A stretch of DNA of 13,711 nt from Metabacillus rhizolycopersici. Its GTDB lineage: Bacteria; Bacillota; Bacilli; Bacillales; Bacillaceae. The DNA is taken from NCBI RefSeq assembly GCF_020075705.1, contig NZ_JAIQUM010000101.1:1-13711 (forward strand). The letters are read 5' to 3'. A program made the position numbers and the translations under genes. Under the pieces are notes generated by a model that ran no database searches, was not told where the DNA came from, and worked only from the letters and a program-made list of their open reading frames with translations. Shown here in pieces: positions 1 through 7,769 of this stretch; position 1 is the first letter of the stretch, and each line of letters opens with the position of its first letter.

Positions 1-189
1 TTAACACAACCATTACTTATGGCGACATTAGCTTTAGCATTCGGTTTACCAGCCCTTGGATTGGTTATTTCAGTTGTTGCAATGAAATTCTATAAGCTAG
101 ATGCTAAGAAAATGGAAGAAATTCAAAATGATATTGCAAAAGTGAAAGCAAATACTAATACAAAAAATGACGATATCGTTGCTCAATAG
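1..189 (+). CDS. C-terminal end of a membrane transporter, probably MFS/GPH sugar symporter type (5' truncated)
   Basis: The frame is open from the first base and stops with TAG at 187-189, leaving 62 codons of a gene that begins before the window. The first ~30 residues are hydrophobic and Gly/Pro-containing, fitting a final transmembrane helix. A charged cytoplasmic tail follows, beginning KFYKLDAKKMEEIQ and ending in an Asn/Thr/Lys-rich stretch. A last helix followed by 'FYKLD.KK.EEI' is typical of glycoside-pentoside-hexuronide:cation symporters, a branch of the MFS. That family assignment is an inference from about 60 residues, and the substrate cannot be told. It converges with gdhA, and a 12-bp hairpin separates the two. 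Confidence 0.55.
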   Translation, partial: LTQPLLMATLALAFGLPALGLVISVVAMKFYKLDAKKMEEIQNDIAKVKANTNTKNDDIVAQ

Positions 190-235
190 CATAAAAATGT
201 AAGCGCTACAAAATAGATTTTTTTTGCGAATGATA

Positions 236-266
236 GAGGAAGTCTCAAAGTATGTGAGACTTCCTC
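236..266 (+). terminator. 12-bp hairpin between convergent transporter gene and gdhA
   Basis: Perfect inverted repeat: left arm 236-247 (GAGGAAGTCTCA), 7-nt loop, right arm 255-266. It lies 47 bp after the transporter stop and 42 bp from the gdhA stop. The tract after the stem on the plus strand is only moderately T-rich (CATTTGCTT), and the minus side lacks an adjacent T-run. It is probably a shared terminator, but not a textbook one. Confidence 0.6.
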
Positions 267-307
267 CATTTGCTTAAAAACCTTGCATACTGAGCTGTTT
301 TTTCAGT

Positions 308-1696
<1,389 letters not shown>

Positions 1697-1793
1697 TCAC
1701 TCTCCTACACTCTTTAATAGAATATATTAATTATGCTCCAATCTAATCATTTAAACGATTTTCACAAAACCATTGGATAATATGAATAAATAA

Positions 1794-1952
1794 AATACGA
1801 GAGATTGTGATAGATCTAATAGGATATTTGCTGCAGTAGTCAGCATATCATCTTTTGAGTGGTTAAAAAGGTGTAATTATTTTAGCTTTACTGGTCGTTT
1901 AACACCACATCTTCTTAAAGTCGAGGATTTACTCCCAAATATTATGAAATAG
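1794..1952 (+). pseudogene. Possible gene relic (open frame without start codon)
   Basis: The plus-strand frame stays open from just after a TAA near 1791 to TAG at 1950-1952, about 52 codons. Its end reads like protein (for example FEWLKRC from 1854, then FTGRLTPHLLKVEDLLPN). There is no ATG, GTG or TTG upstream in frame, so no intact gene can begin here. After the TAG the same frame continues open for about 20 more codons to TAA near 2015. The product is not recognised. In AT-rich DNA this may be chance, so it is offered as a weak candidate for a decayed gene. Confidence 0.2.
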
Positions 1953-2130
1953 GAAGTTAATATAGCTGAAAGTCTTTCTTCGTCAAGTAGAACGGAATTC
2001 TTTTATTATGATTAAGTTATTCAGTATTTATTCAACATTCACACTTGTTTTTCCTTGATTGATTTTATGATAAAAAATATGCTAAAAATCGGCAAATTGG
2101 TATTAACTTCATATTTCCTATCATAGAATC

Positions 2131-2163
2131 AGGAATTATTCCCTTATTGAAGGAATAATTCCT
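2131..2163. repeat. Orphan 12-bp hairpin
   Basis: Left arm 2131-2142 (AGGAATTATTCC) pairs perfectly with 2152-2163 across a 9-nt loop. Neither side has a T-run and no gene ends within 200 bp, so it is not an obvious terminator. Its role is unknown. Confidence 0.45.
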
Positions 2164-2280
2164 ACCTATATTCATTCATATTTATGTTGAATGGAGGTAA
2201 TTGTGCATCAAATCAATACTCTTATCATTGACAAATTTCATCATTTTCATTAGGAAAAACCAATGACTTGACCATTCATG

Positions 2281-2392
2281 TAAGAAAAGCGCAAGCGCCT
2301 TGATCAGCCTCAGGCATAACATAAGACACTCTTGAATAGAAGATGTTTTTTTACCTTCTATTCAAGAGTGGCTAGGACGCTTGCGCTGGACA
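2281..2392. repeat. Dispersed structured repeat, copy A (REP/MITE-like)
   Basis: This 112-bp unit starts TAAGAAAAGCGCAAGCGCCT and ends GCTGGACA; the same ends occur in copy B at 3371-3488, in the same orientation. The outer inverted repeat is AGCGCAAGCG (2288-2297) against CGCTTGCGCT (2378-2387). Inside lies a perfect 16-bp stem (2327-2342 with 2355-2370) around a 12-nt T-rich loop. Units with GCGCAAGCGCCTTG starts and GCTGGA-type ends are common between genes in Bacillus genomes (recalled knowledge, not searched). It lies 45 bp beyond the stop of the GreA-like gene and may also help end that transcript. Confidence 0.75.
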
Positions 2393-2436
2393 ATTATCAA
2401 AGCCAAAACTTATAAATTCTGATTTTGTCAGAAAGA

Positions 2437-2871
2437 CTATGATTGTATAGGGTCAAAATTTATCGCCTTTATTGTTACCTTAAATTCTCCTCCTGGTGTA
2501 ATTAAGTTCATTATTTCACCAGATGAACGTAATAACAATTGGCTTCCTACTGGTGATAAAAATGAGATAAAACCTTTATCAGGATCTGAGTTTTCTGGCA
2601 TACAGATTGTATAATCATCCGTTTCGTCCTCATCCTCGTACTTTAATACAACCTTTGTTCCGATAAAAGCCTTTGTTGGGGAAGATTCTGATCGTTCATC
2701 CGTGGTTGACAGAAAATCTTGTACCTCAGTTGAATATGTGTTTAAGAATTCCTTATATTTATTTCGATTCGAAGAAAAATAGGAACCTATTATTTCCGTA
2801 ACATTCTCCTCTAAAAATACTAATTGATTTAGCAACGTTTCCTTTAAGCTGAGCTCGACTTTATGGCTCAT
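2437..2871 (-). CDS. GreA/GreB C-terminal-domain protein with short N-terminus
   Basis: The C-terminal half (about residues 68-137) resembles the FKBP-like domain of GreA/GreB/Rnk proteins, which bind RNA polymerase near its secondary channel. Visible hallmarks are GTKVVLKYED, an acidic loop, FISFLSPVGSQLL, the SGEI turn and ITPGGEFKVTIKAI. At 144 residues it is slightly shorter than GreA (about 158). The N-terminal ~65 residues look helical but do not show the usual long GreA coiled coil, so transcript-cleavage activity cannot be assumed; it may be a Gre-like regulator. An AAGGAGG about 10 nt before the ATG supports the start. It follows the zinc-ribbon gene on the same strand but is separated by a hairpin and a possible promoter, so it is probably a separate unit. 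Confidence 0.7.
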   Translation of the reverse strand: MSHKVELSLKETLLNQLVFLEENVTEIIGSYFSSNRNKYKEFLNTYSTEVQDFLSTTDERSESSPTKAFIGTKVVLKYEDEDETDDYTICMPENSDPDKGFISFLSPVGSQLLLRSSGEIMNLITPGGEFKVTIKAINFDPIQS

Positions 2872-2982
2872 AATATATGTCCTCCTTAGCGTGATTTAGA
2901 CCCTTTGATTGCTTCCTTTCAAGATCCATAAAACACCCTCCTTCAATCCATTTTTGAGATTATTTCCCAATTCCTTCATCAT

Positions 2983-3011
2983 ATCATAGGTGTTACTAAG
3001 TTTCTATACAA
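2983..3011 (-). promoter_or_regulatory. Possible sigma-A promoter of the GreA-like gene
   Basis: On the minus strand TTGTAT (3006-3011) and TATGAT (2983-2988) are separated by 17 bp, about 110 bp upstream of the start codon. The -10 matches consensus at 5 of 6 positions, but the -35 matches at only 3, so the call is tentative. Confidence 0.35.
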
Positions 3012-3036
3012 TTAGCTACATATACCTATTAATCTA

Positions 3037-3073
3037 AAAGAATCTATTGGACTAGACTTCCAATAGATTCTTT
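3037..3073 (-). terminator. 14-bp hairpin after the zinc-ribbon gene
   Basis: Arms 3037-3050 (AAAGAATCTATTGG) and 3060-3073 pair perfectly around a 9-nt loop, starting 12 bp past the stop of the zinc-ribbon gene. On the minus strand the stem ends in CTTTT, giving a short U-tract partly inside the stem. It likely terminates the zinc-ribbon transcript. Confidence 0.65.
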
Positions 3074-3085
3074 CCAAGTAATTTT

Positions 3086-3292
3086 TTATCCCCCAAAAAA
3101 CAAATCCAAAATATTTGAAGCAGTAGAAGACTTCTTATTGTAAAATTCAGAATATCCACAGCTGTTACAATACACAACAATGAACTGATTATTTTGCACA
3201 TCGAACATTTTCGATAAGCCTGTGCCTGTCATAGCCACTTCTTTTTTACTTGCATCATGGCTCCCACATTTCACGCAACCATTGTCACTCAT
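3086..3292 (-). CDS. Small zinc-ribbon protein (DUF2082-like)
   Basis: This 68-residue protein has two Cys pairs, CVKC (Cys6, Cys9) and CNSC (Cys42, Cys45), the spacing of a zinc ribbon. Between them lies TGTGLSKMFD and a beta-rich FIVVYC strand. The tail SNILDLFFGG is hydrophobic. The pattern fits the small predicted nucleic-acid-binding Zn-ribbon proteins of the DUF2082 type, whose function is not established. An AAGGAG about 10 nt before the ATG supports the start. It lies between a hairpin and repeat copy B and is likely expressed alone. Zinc binding is inferred from the cysteines. Confidence 0.75.
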   Translation of the reverse strand: MSDNGCVKCGSHDASKKEVAMTGTGLSKMFDVQNNQFIVVYCNSCGYSEFYNKKSSTASNILDLFFGG

Positions 3293-3370
3293 TTACTCCA
3301 GCTCCTTTTCTTTCATTTTCTAATCATACGATTTTAATGGGAAATTGTTTCATGTTTTATTCCTATGTAC

Positions 3371-3488
3371 TAAGAAAAGCGCAAGCGCCTTGTTCAGCCT
3401 CGGGCAAATAAGACGCTCAGGAATAGAAGGTGTTCTTTGCCTTCAATTCCTGAGTGGTTTAGACCTAAGAAGGACTAGACGCTGGACA
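3371..3488. repeat. Dispersed structured repeat, copy B (REP/MITE-like)
   Basis: This 118-bp unit shares its first ~30 bases almost exactly with copy A and also ends GCTGGACA. The central stem pairs 3416-3430 with 3440-3454 (15 bp, one mismatch). Relative to copy A, two adjacent base pairs differ on both arms and keep pairing. The 3' outer arm is degenerate, so the GCGCAAGCG terminal inverted repeat is no longer complete here. It lies 41 bp past the terminator of the YjcZ-like genes and 79 bp upstream of the zinc-ribbon gene. Confidence 0.72.
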
Positions 3489-3529
3489 CGAAAACTAAGT
3501 CAAAAAAACTTATACTTTCTTATCTCTAC

Positions 3530-3563
3530 AAAAAGGGGGACTAACTTTATTCGTCAGTCCCCC
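3530..3563 (-). terminator. Rho-independent terminator of the YjcZ-like genes
   Basis: Read on the minus strand, GGGGGACTGAC (3553-3563) pairs with GTTAGTCCCCC (3535-3545) across a 7-nt loop with one G-T wobble. TTTTT (3530-3534) follows directly. It lies 13 bp past the stop codon of the downstream YjcZ-like gene. Confidence 0.9.
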
Positions 3564-3576
3564 CTGTTAGATTAAC

Positions 3577-3717
3577 TTATAACCAAGCTGCTCCAACAAT
3601 AATTAAAAGAATAAACAACACAACAATTAATGCAAAGCCTTTACCTGCACCGTAGCCATAGCCACCGCCACCATATCCTCCACAGCAACCGCCACCGTAA
3701 CCATATCCGTAGCTCAT
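3577..3717 (-). CDS. YjcZ-family sporulation protein, 46 aa
   Basis: The product starts [10 protein letters not shown], continues with a Gly/Tyr-rich run containing a Cys pair (Cys11, Cys12), and ends in one hydrophobic helix (about 28-46) containing [15 protein letters not shown]. This is the layout of the YjcZ family of small sporulation-associated proteins known from Bacillus. The ATG at 3717 is set by an AAAGGAGG located 10-17 nt upstream. It follows a paralogue by 46 bp on the same strand and is closed by a strong terminator, so the two probably form one transcript. The exact function of this family is not known; spore coat or forespore membrane location is inferred. Confidence 0.85.
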   Translation of the reverse strand: MSYGYGYGGGCCGGYGGGGYGYGAGKGFALIVVLFILLIIVGAAWL

Positions 3718-3763
3718 TCAAACTCCTCCTTTAATTGATAATTCTTAAAATTCGTTATAGCAT

Positions 3764-3868
3764 TTAATATCCAACGAAAGCCGATCCGACAATAATTAGT
3801 AGAATGAATAAAACGACGATTAAAGCAAAGCCAGCACCGTAACCACATCCTGGAGTTGCACCACCCAT
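3764..3868 (-). CDS. YjcZ-family sporulation protein, 34 aa
   Basis: This 34-residue paralogue starts [13 protein letters not shown] and then has the same hydrophobic core as its neighbour, [15 protein letters not shown], ending SAFVGY. It has a much shorter Gly-rich head, with a single Cys. A GGGAGGTG about 6 nt before the ATG is a strong ribosome binding site. A sigma-K-like element lies about 30-60 bp upstream, which fits late mother-cell expression. It is the first gene of the two-gene unit. The near identity of the membrane core suggests tandem duplication. Confidence 0.82.
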   Translation of the reverse strand: MGGATPGCGYGAGFALIVVLFILLIIVGSAFVGY

Positions 3869-3896
3869 AAACAACACCTCCCTTTCGCTGTACTAC

Positions 3897-3926
3897 TACC
3901 TTATGTATTTCGCTCCTTGTGCGTAA
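3897..3926 (-). promoter_or_regulatory. Possible sigma-K promoter of the YjcZ-like pair
   Basis: On the minus strand CATAAGGTA (3897-3905) fits the sigma-K -10 pattern CATAnnnTA. TTAC (3923-3926), containing the -35 AC, sits 17 bp upstream. The distance to the first YjcZ-like start is about 30 bp, and late sporulation control suits the family. This is pattern matching only. Confidence 0.45.
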
Positions 3927-4020
3927 GGGCATTCGCACAGTTCCTGGTCATTTTATTTTTTTCTCAACTGTTCTAAGCACGAAAATCTCACTTTCTATAA
4001 GTTTACTGTATGCTATTTGT

Positions 4021-4050
4021 TTGCTTTATTTTATGTATTGGTTTTAAAAT
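4021..4050 (+). promoter_or_regulatory. Possible sigma-A promoter of copC-copD
   Basis: TTGCTT (4021-4026) and TAAAAT (4045-4050) are separated by 18 bp and lie about 60 bp upstream of copC. The -10 is good (5 of 6) and the -35 weak (3 of 6). No recognisable CsoR-type operator was identified. Confidence 0.35.
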
Positions 4051-4108
4051 AAAGAGGAGATGTATTGTGATTATTAATTAAAAATATTGAGAATTAAGGG
4101 AGAAATAA

Positions 4109-4690
4109 ATGAAGAAAATATTATTTATTTTAAGTTTTATGTTAGTATTTCCGATTATGACATCAGCACATACTACCGTATCCGTATCAACTCCGAGTGC
4201 AGGTCAAGTCATTACCGAAGAAATTCGAGAAATGACCGTAGAATTTGCAGGAGAAATTGAAAACCAAGGTGATCTCACTTTAGTTAATGAACAAGAAGAA
4301 ATTGAAATTGATGCTATATCAATTGGAGAGAAAAAAATCTCGGGAACATTGCCATCACCACTTGAAAATGGTTCCTACACGTTAACATGGAAGGTTGCTG
4401 CAAAGGATGGACATCTATTAACTGGTCAAATCCCCTTTACAGTCTCTATACCTGAAATTGTAAATGATGATAAAGATGCAGTTCAAGATGAAGTTGGACA
4501 AACATCCGAAACTGAAGAAACTAACAAGAACAATCAAGAAACACCAGTAAATGAGAATACCAATTTAGCGAATAAGGAAAAATCTGAAACTGTTGAAGAT
4601 AACGGTTCACTTATTTTCACAATTTCTCTCACTGTATTAGTTATCTTGTTAGTACTTGGAATATTTATTATCTTACGCAAAAAGAGGTAA
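4109..4690 (+). CDS. copC: CopC-domain copper-binding protein with C-terminal membrane anchor
   Basis: The 193-residue protein has a signal peptide (about 1-20) with a likely cut before His21, so that His becomes the mature N-terminus, as in CopC where the N-terminal His is a copper ligand. The beta-sandwich CopC domain (about 21-115) ends with the family pattern AAKDGHLLTGQIPFTV, giving Asp100 and His102 as the other expected ligands. An acidic Glu/Asn-rich linker (about 116-165) leads to one transmembrane helix (about 167-189) and a KKR tail, so it should be anchored outside the cell. AAGGGAG lies 6 nt upstream of the ATG. It is followed after 3 bp by copD, and the two probably act together in copper uptake or handling. 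The direction of copper movement cannot be read from sequence. Confidence 0.88.
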   Translation: MKKILFILSFMLVFPIMTSAHTTVSVSTPSAGQVITEEIREMTVEFAGEIENQGDLTLVNEQEEIEIDAISIGEKKISGTLPSPLENGSYTLTWKVAAKDGHLLTGQIPFTVSIPEIVNDDKDAVQDEVGQTSETEETNKNNQETPVNENTNLANKEKSETVEDNGSLIFTISLTVLVILLVLGIFIILRKKR

Positions 4691-4693
4691 GGG

Positions 4694-5776
4694 ATGAATC
4701 AGTTAATACCAATCACAGAATATGTTACATATATGCTTTATTCTTATTTAGTTGGCTATGTTGTGCTTCAGTTTGTACCATCATCAAATAAACCAAGGAT
4801 ACAGGTTTCGAAACAAAGCTTGCTTTTATCTGTTCTAGGAATCATCGTTTTAATGTTTTTACCGGTTCTTCAAGTAATCTCATTTTTTTCACCTGAAGGC
4901 CTTTTTAGCTTAACCGCATACTCCATCTTAACGGAGTTCCAAGTAGGTATTGCATGGTTGTATGGAAGTTTTTTCGCTATCTTTTTATGGATGGTTATTT
5001 ATGTAGAGGGATCTAAATACTTACAAGCACTTTTCTTACTTGTCATGATTGGTTTTGTCGGATATGCAAGTCATTCTTCAACCCTTACACTTTGGCCTGG
5101 CCTTATTTCACATTCTATTCATTTCTTAACAATTACGATTTGGGTTGGCGTCCTTTTACATGTTGGATGGCTAGCGCACAAGGTGGAAAATTGGCATTCC
5201 TTTTTACGGTGGTTTACCCCACTGTCCATCATTTTATTTTTCATCATAACAATAAGTGGTATTCTTCTCATGTTTTTTGTTGTTGCACCGCGAGATTATG
5301 CTAATTCATGGGTTTTACCATATGGTCAAATGCTTTTATTAAAACATCTCAGTATTATCCCTGTGTTAGTATTTGCATTCATAAATGGCTTTCTCTCAAG
5401 AAAAACGAATCAATCTTCTGATTTTAATGCCAGGAAATGGGTACAAGTAGAAACAGTGATTCTTATGATTATTTTTTTCATTACGGGGGTTTTAGGAACA
5501 CTTCCCCCTCCACACCAAGTAAATGCAACCCTCCTCCAAGAAGGAGCCGCTTTCTGGGTCGAATACTTGATCGGGTATGAAGTCGTTGCCCCTTTCACTG
5601 TTCAGTTTATTCCGGAGCTTCAAGGACTACTTTTACTTGTGATTGCGCTTATGTTTTTAGCTATGGTTGTCATCAGCTTTTACAAAAAGTTAACTCCTTG
5701 GATCGCATTAGGATTTGGGGCAATTTTCATCATTGCAGCTTACCTTGGAATCATGATGTCAATAATTGTACGGTAA
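4694..5776 (+). CDS. copD: CopD-family copper transport membrane protein
   Basis: This 360-residue protein has about 8-9 hydrophobic segments. The CopD signature region is visible: His127, then HSIHFLTITIWVG (His140, His143) in one helix, and YGQMLLLKHL followed by Asn231 in another. The region from about 170 to 270 matches the CopD domain (PF05425 type). It starts 3 bp after the copC stop, and its ribosome binding site lies in the end of copC, so translation is likely coupled. B. subtilis carries the equivalent YcnJ as one fused CopC-CopD protein; here the two are separate. A strong terminator follows about 100 bp later. It is expected to move copper across the membrane together with CopC. 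Confidence 0.85.
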   Translation: MNQLIPITEYVTYMLYSYLVGYVVLQFVPSSNKPRIQVSKQSLLLSVLGIIVLMFLPVLQVISFFSPEGLFSLTAYSILTEFQVGIAWLYGSFFAIFLWMVIYVEGSKYLQALFLLVMIGFVGYASHSSTLTLWPGLISHSIHFLTITIWVGVLLHVGWLAHKVENWHSFLRWFTPLSIILFFIITISGILLMFFVVAPRDYANSWVLPYGQMLLLKHLSIIPVLVFAFINGFLSRKTNQSSDFNARKWVQVETVILMIIFFITGVLGTLPPPHQVNATLLQEGAAFWVEYLIGYEVVAPFTVQFIPELQGLLLLVIALMFLAMVVISFYKKLTPWIALGFGAIFIIAAYLGIMMSIIVR

Positions 5777-5874
5777 CGAGTGCGACTGATAGGAAGTCTG
5801 AACTCAGCGAATCTTTTTACCTGCCCCCCTAATCTTGAACTAGCTGAGCTATTACTGGTTAATCTATCTAAGCG

Positions 5875-5912
5875 AAAAAGGCAAGATACTGCCATGGTAT
5901 CTTGTCTTTTTT
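5875..5912 (+). terminator. Rho-independent terminator of copC-copD
   Basis: A 15-bp stem (5875-5889 with 5897-5911, one G-T wobble) has a 7-nt loop and a six-T run (5907-5912) that overlaps the stem end. It lies 98 bp past the copD stop. The leading A-run also pairs with the T-run. Confidence 0.92.
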
Positions 5913-6001
5913 ATTTGTGTATACTAATAAAAACAATCAATCTTGCTTGGACTTAAAGATTTTTTTAAAATTGCAACGTACTATATAAATGTCAATAAAT
6001 A

Positions 6002-6030
6002 TTGACCTTTTCTCTATTCGACAATATACT
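6002..6030 (+). promoter_or_regulatory. Sigma-A promoter of the amino-acid permease
   Basis: TTGACC (6002-6007) and TATACT (6025-6030) each match consensus at 5 of 6 positions, with an ideal 17-bp spacer. They lie 43 bp upstream of the chosen start at 6073. This also argues against an earlier ATG at 5989, which would place the promoter inside the gene. Confidence 0.75.
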
Positions 6031-6072
6031 ACATTTTCCGCATCGAAAATTGATCATCAGTTTGGAGGATTT

Positions 6073-7458
6073 ATGAGTTCACTTCTTAGAAAAAAATCAA
6101 TTACAAAGCTACTCCAGCAAAGTAATCAACAAACACTTAATCGTACACTTAACGCTCTCGATTTAACGATGCTAGGCGTTGGCGCAATTATCGGAACTGG
6201 CATTTTCGTTTTAACTGGAGTTGTTGCAGCAAAATCAGCTGGACCTGCACTTATTATTTCTTTTATTTTATCAGGAATTGCATGTGCCCTTGCAGCATTT
6301 TGTTATGCAGAATTCGCTTCATCTGTCCCTATTTCTGGTAGTGTCTATACATACACCTATGTCACACTTGGAGAAATTTTTGCTTTTTTAATCGGCTGGG
6401 ACTTAATGCTTGAATATTTACTCGCAACGGCTGCTGTGGCAACTGGTTGGTCAGGTTATTTTCAAGCGCTTCTTGAAGGGTTTGGAATCAATCTACCTTC
6501 CATCCTCACCTCTGCACCAGGTTCAGGTAATGGTGGAATTGTTAACTTACCGGCAATCATCATTATATTCCTTATAACTGCGCTACTATCGAAGGGAATT
6601 AAAGAAAGTACTCGCGTAAACAATATTATGGTGGTAATCAAGCTTGCAGTCATTGTCATCTTCATTTTAACTGGGATTTTTTATGTAAAACCTGAAAACT
6701 GGTCTCCCTTTGCACCGTTTGGATTCGAAGGAATTATTACAGGTGCAGCAACTGTTTTCTTTGCATATCTCGGATTTGATGCGGTAGCGACTGCTGCTGA
6801 GGAGGTTAAACGACCACAACGTGATGTTCCAATCGGAATCATTTCTTCTTTAGCAATTTGTACGACCTTATATATTCTCGTTTCGTTAATTTTAACTGGG
6901 ATGGTTCCATACTCTCAATTAAACGTGTCAGATCCTGTGACCTTTGCCCTGCAATTTGTTGGACAAAACTCGCTAGCTGGAATTATTTCTGTTGGTGCTA
7001 TTACGGGTATTACGACTGTCTTACTAGTTGTCATGTATGCTCAAGTTCGGGTTTCTTTTTCTATGAGTCGCGATGGATTACTACCGAAAAAACTATCTAC
7101 AATTCATCCAACTTTTAAAACGCCTTTTCAAAATACTTGGTTGACTGGGTTCATCGCTGCGATGATCGCTGGCTTCGTTGATTTAACAACGTTAGCTCAC
7201 CTTGTGAATATGGGAACATTAGCAGCATTTACGTTAGTATCAATTGCAGTCATATCGCTTAGAAAGAGTCACCCTCACTTAAAACGAGCATTTAAAGTGC
7301 CATTCGTACCGGTACTCCCTGCTATTAGTGCTTTATTATGTATCTATTTAATGACAAGTTTATCTACTACCACATGGATAGCATTTATTATTTGGATAGG
7401 TATTGGCTTGATTGTTTATTTTGGATATGCAAGACGGCATAGTAAATTAAGAGATTGA
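6073..7458 (+). CDS. yfnA: APC-superfamily amino-acid permease, YfnA/CAT type
   Basis: This 461-residue integral membrane protein has about 12 helices and closely resembles B. subtilis YfnA and the CAT-type transporter GkApcT, proton-coupled amino-acid importers related to SLC7. TM1 carries GAIIGTGIF (37-45), the unwound substrate-binding turn. The TM2 region CALAAFCYAEFAS and the segment SGSVYTYTY are typical. Glu114 lies in LMLEY of TM3. Lys190 and Asp236 (FDAVATAAEE) correspond to the pair implicated in proton coupling in GkApcT, by remembered alignment. The start at 6073 is chosen over the ATG at 5989 because GGAGG lies 4 nt before it and a good promoter lies between the two. It is monocistronic with its own promoter and terminator. 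The substrate is uncertain: cationic or broad neutral amino acids are both possible. Confidence 0.9.
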   Translation: MSSLLRKKSITKLLQQSNQQTLNRTLNALDLTMLGVGAIIGTGIFVLTGVVAAKSAGPALIISFILSGIACALAAFCYAEFASSVPISGSVYTYTYVTLGEIFAFLIGWDLMLEYLLATAAVATGWSGYFQALLEGFGINLPSILTSAPGSGNGGIVNLPAIIIIFLITALLSKGIKESTRVNNIMVVIKLAVIVIFILTGIFYVKPENWSPFAPFGFEGIITGAATVFFAYLGFDAVATAAEEVKRPQRDVPIGIISSLAICTTLYILVSLILTGMVPYSQLNVSDPVTFALQFVGQNSLAGIISVGAITGITTVLLVVMYAQVRVSFSMSRDGLLPKKLSTIHPTFKTPFQNTWLTGFIAAMIAGFVDLTTLAHLVNMGTLAAFTLVSIAVISLRKSHPHLKRAFKVPFVPVLPAISALLCIYLMTSLSTTTWIAFIIWIGIGLIVYFGYARRHSKLRD

Positions 7459-7487
7459 TTTCTTATCATTTTTAATACTTTTCATTG

Positions 7488-7520
7488 AGCCCCAGCATTT
7501 GTGCAAAGCTGGGGCTTTTT
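7488..7520 (+). terminator. Rho-independent terminator of the permease gene
   Basis: AGCCCCAGC (7488-7496) pairs perfectly with GCTGGGGCT (7508-7516) around an 11-nt loop, and a five-T run ends at 7520. It lies 29 bp past the permease stop. Confidence 0.93.
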
Positions 7521-7769
7521 CTGATTTTTTGTTATTGATTAATTGATGGAGATATTACTTGTATTTACCTGTTGAAGAACAACCACATTTACCTCTTTAT
7601 ATTTCTCCGTCTATAGGAGGGTCAGACCCTTTTGTATCATGCTATTATGTTATATCAAAGAAAGTATATTCTTCTCATAAATACCAATCCACTATACTAT
7701 ATAGAATCACCAAACAATGTATAATAGAAAACAGAAGCATTTTAAAAAAGGAAAAGGTATGAGAAAAAC
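7521..7769. other. Intergenic region upstream of the VanZ-like gene, with an isolated palindrome
   Basis: Together with the preceding terminator this leaves 311 bp without a convincing gene. It contains the 13-bp palindrome AGGGTCAGACCCT (7618-7630). A perfect TATAAT at 7720-7725 lies 44 bp upstream of the VanZ-like start and has no good -35, so it is a weak promoter candidate. A TTG-started frame of 67 codons (7559-7762) is judged spurious. Confidence 0.5.

Noticed and set aside
2203..2253. 16-codon GTG frame with GGAGG upstream, His-rich end
   Set aside because: Very short, lies in otherwise non-coding DNA, and has no promoter or neighbour to support it.
3714..3938. 74-codon minus-strand frame overlapping the second YjcZ-like gene
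   Set aside because: It is another frame over a clear YjcZ-like gene and its promoter, and its Arg/Trp-rich product looks like a shadow.
5777..5874. Possible riboswitch between copD and the permease
   Set aside because: No known aptamer core was recognised. The only clear structure is the copD terminator, and the permease promoter lies after it.
5989..6072. An upstream ATG that would extend the permease by 28 residues
   Set aside because: No ribosome site precedes it, a good sigma-A promoter lies inside the extension, and GGAGG sits before the ATG at 6073, which gives the usual YfnA length.
7559..7762. 67-codon TTG-started frame upstream of the VanZ-like gene
   Set aside because: The product has no recognisable pattern, spans the palindrome and a TATAAT box, and its TTG start has only a moderate GGAG. 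It is probably chance.
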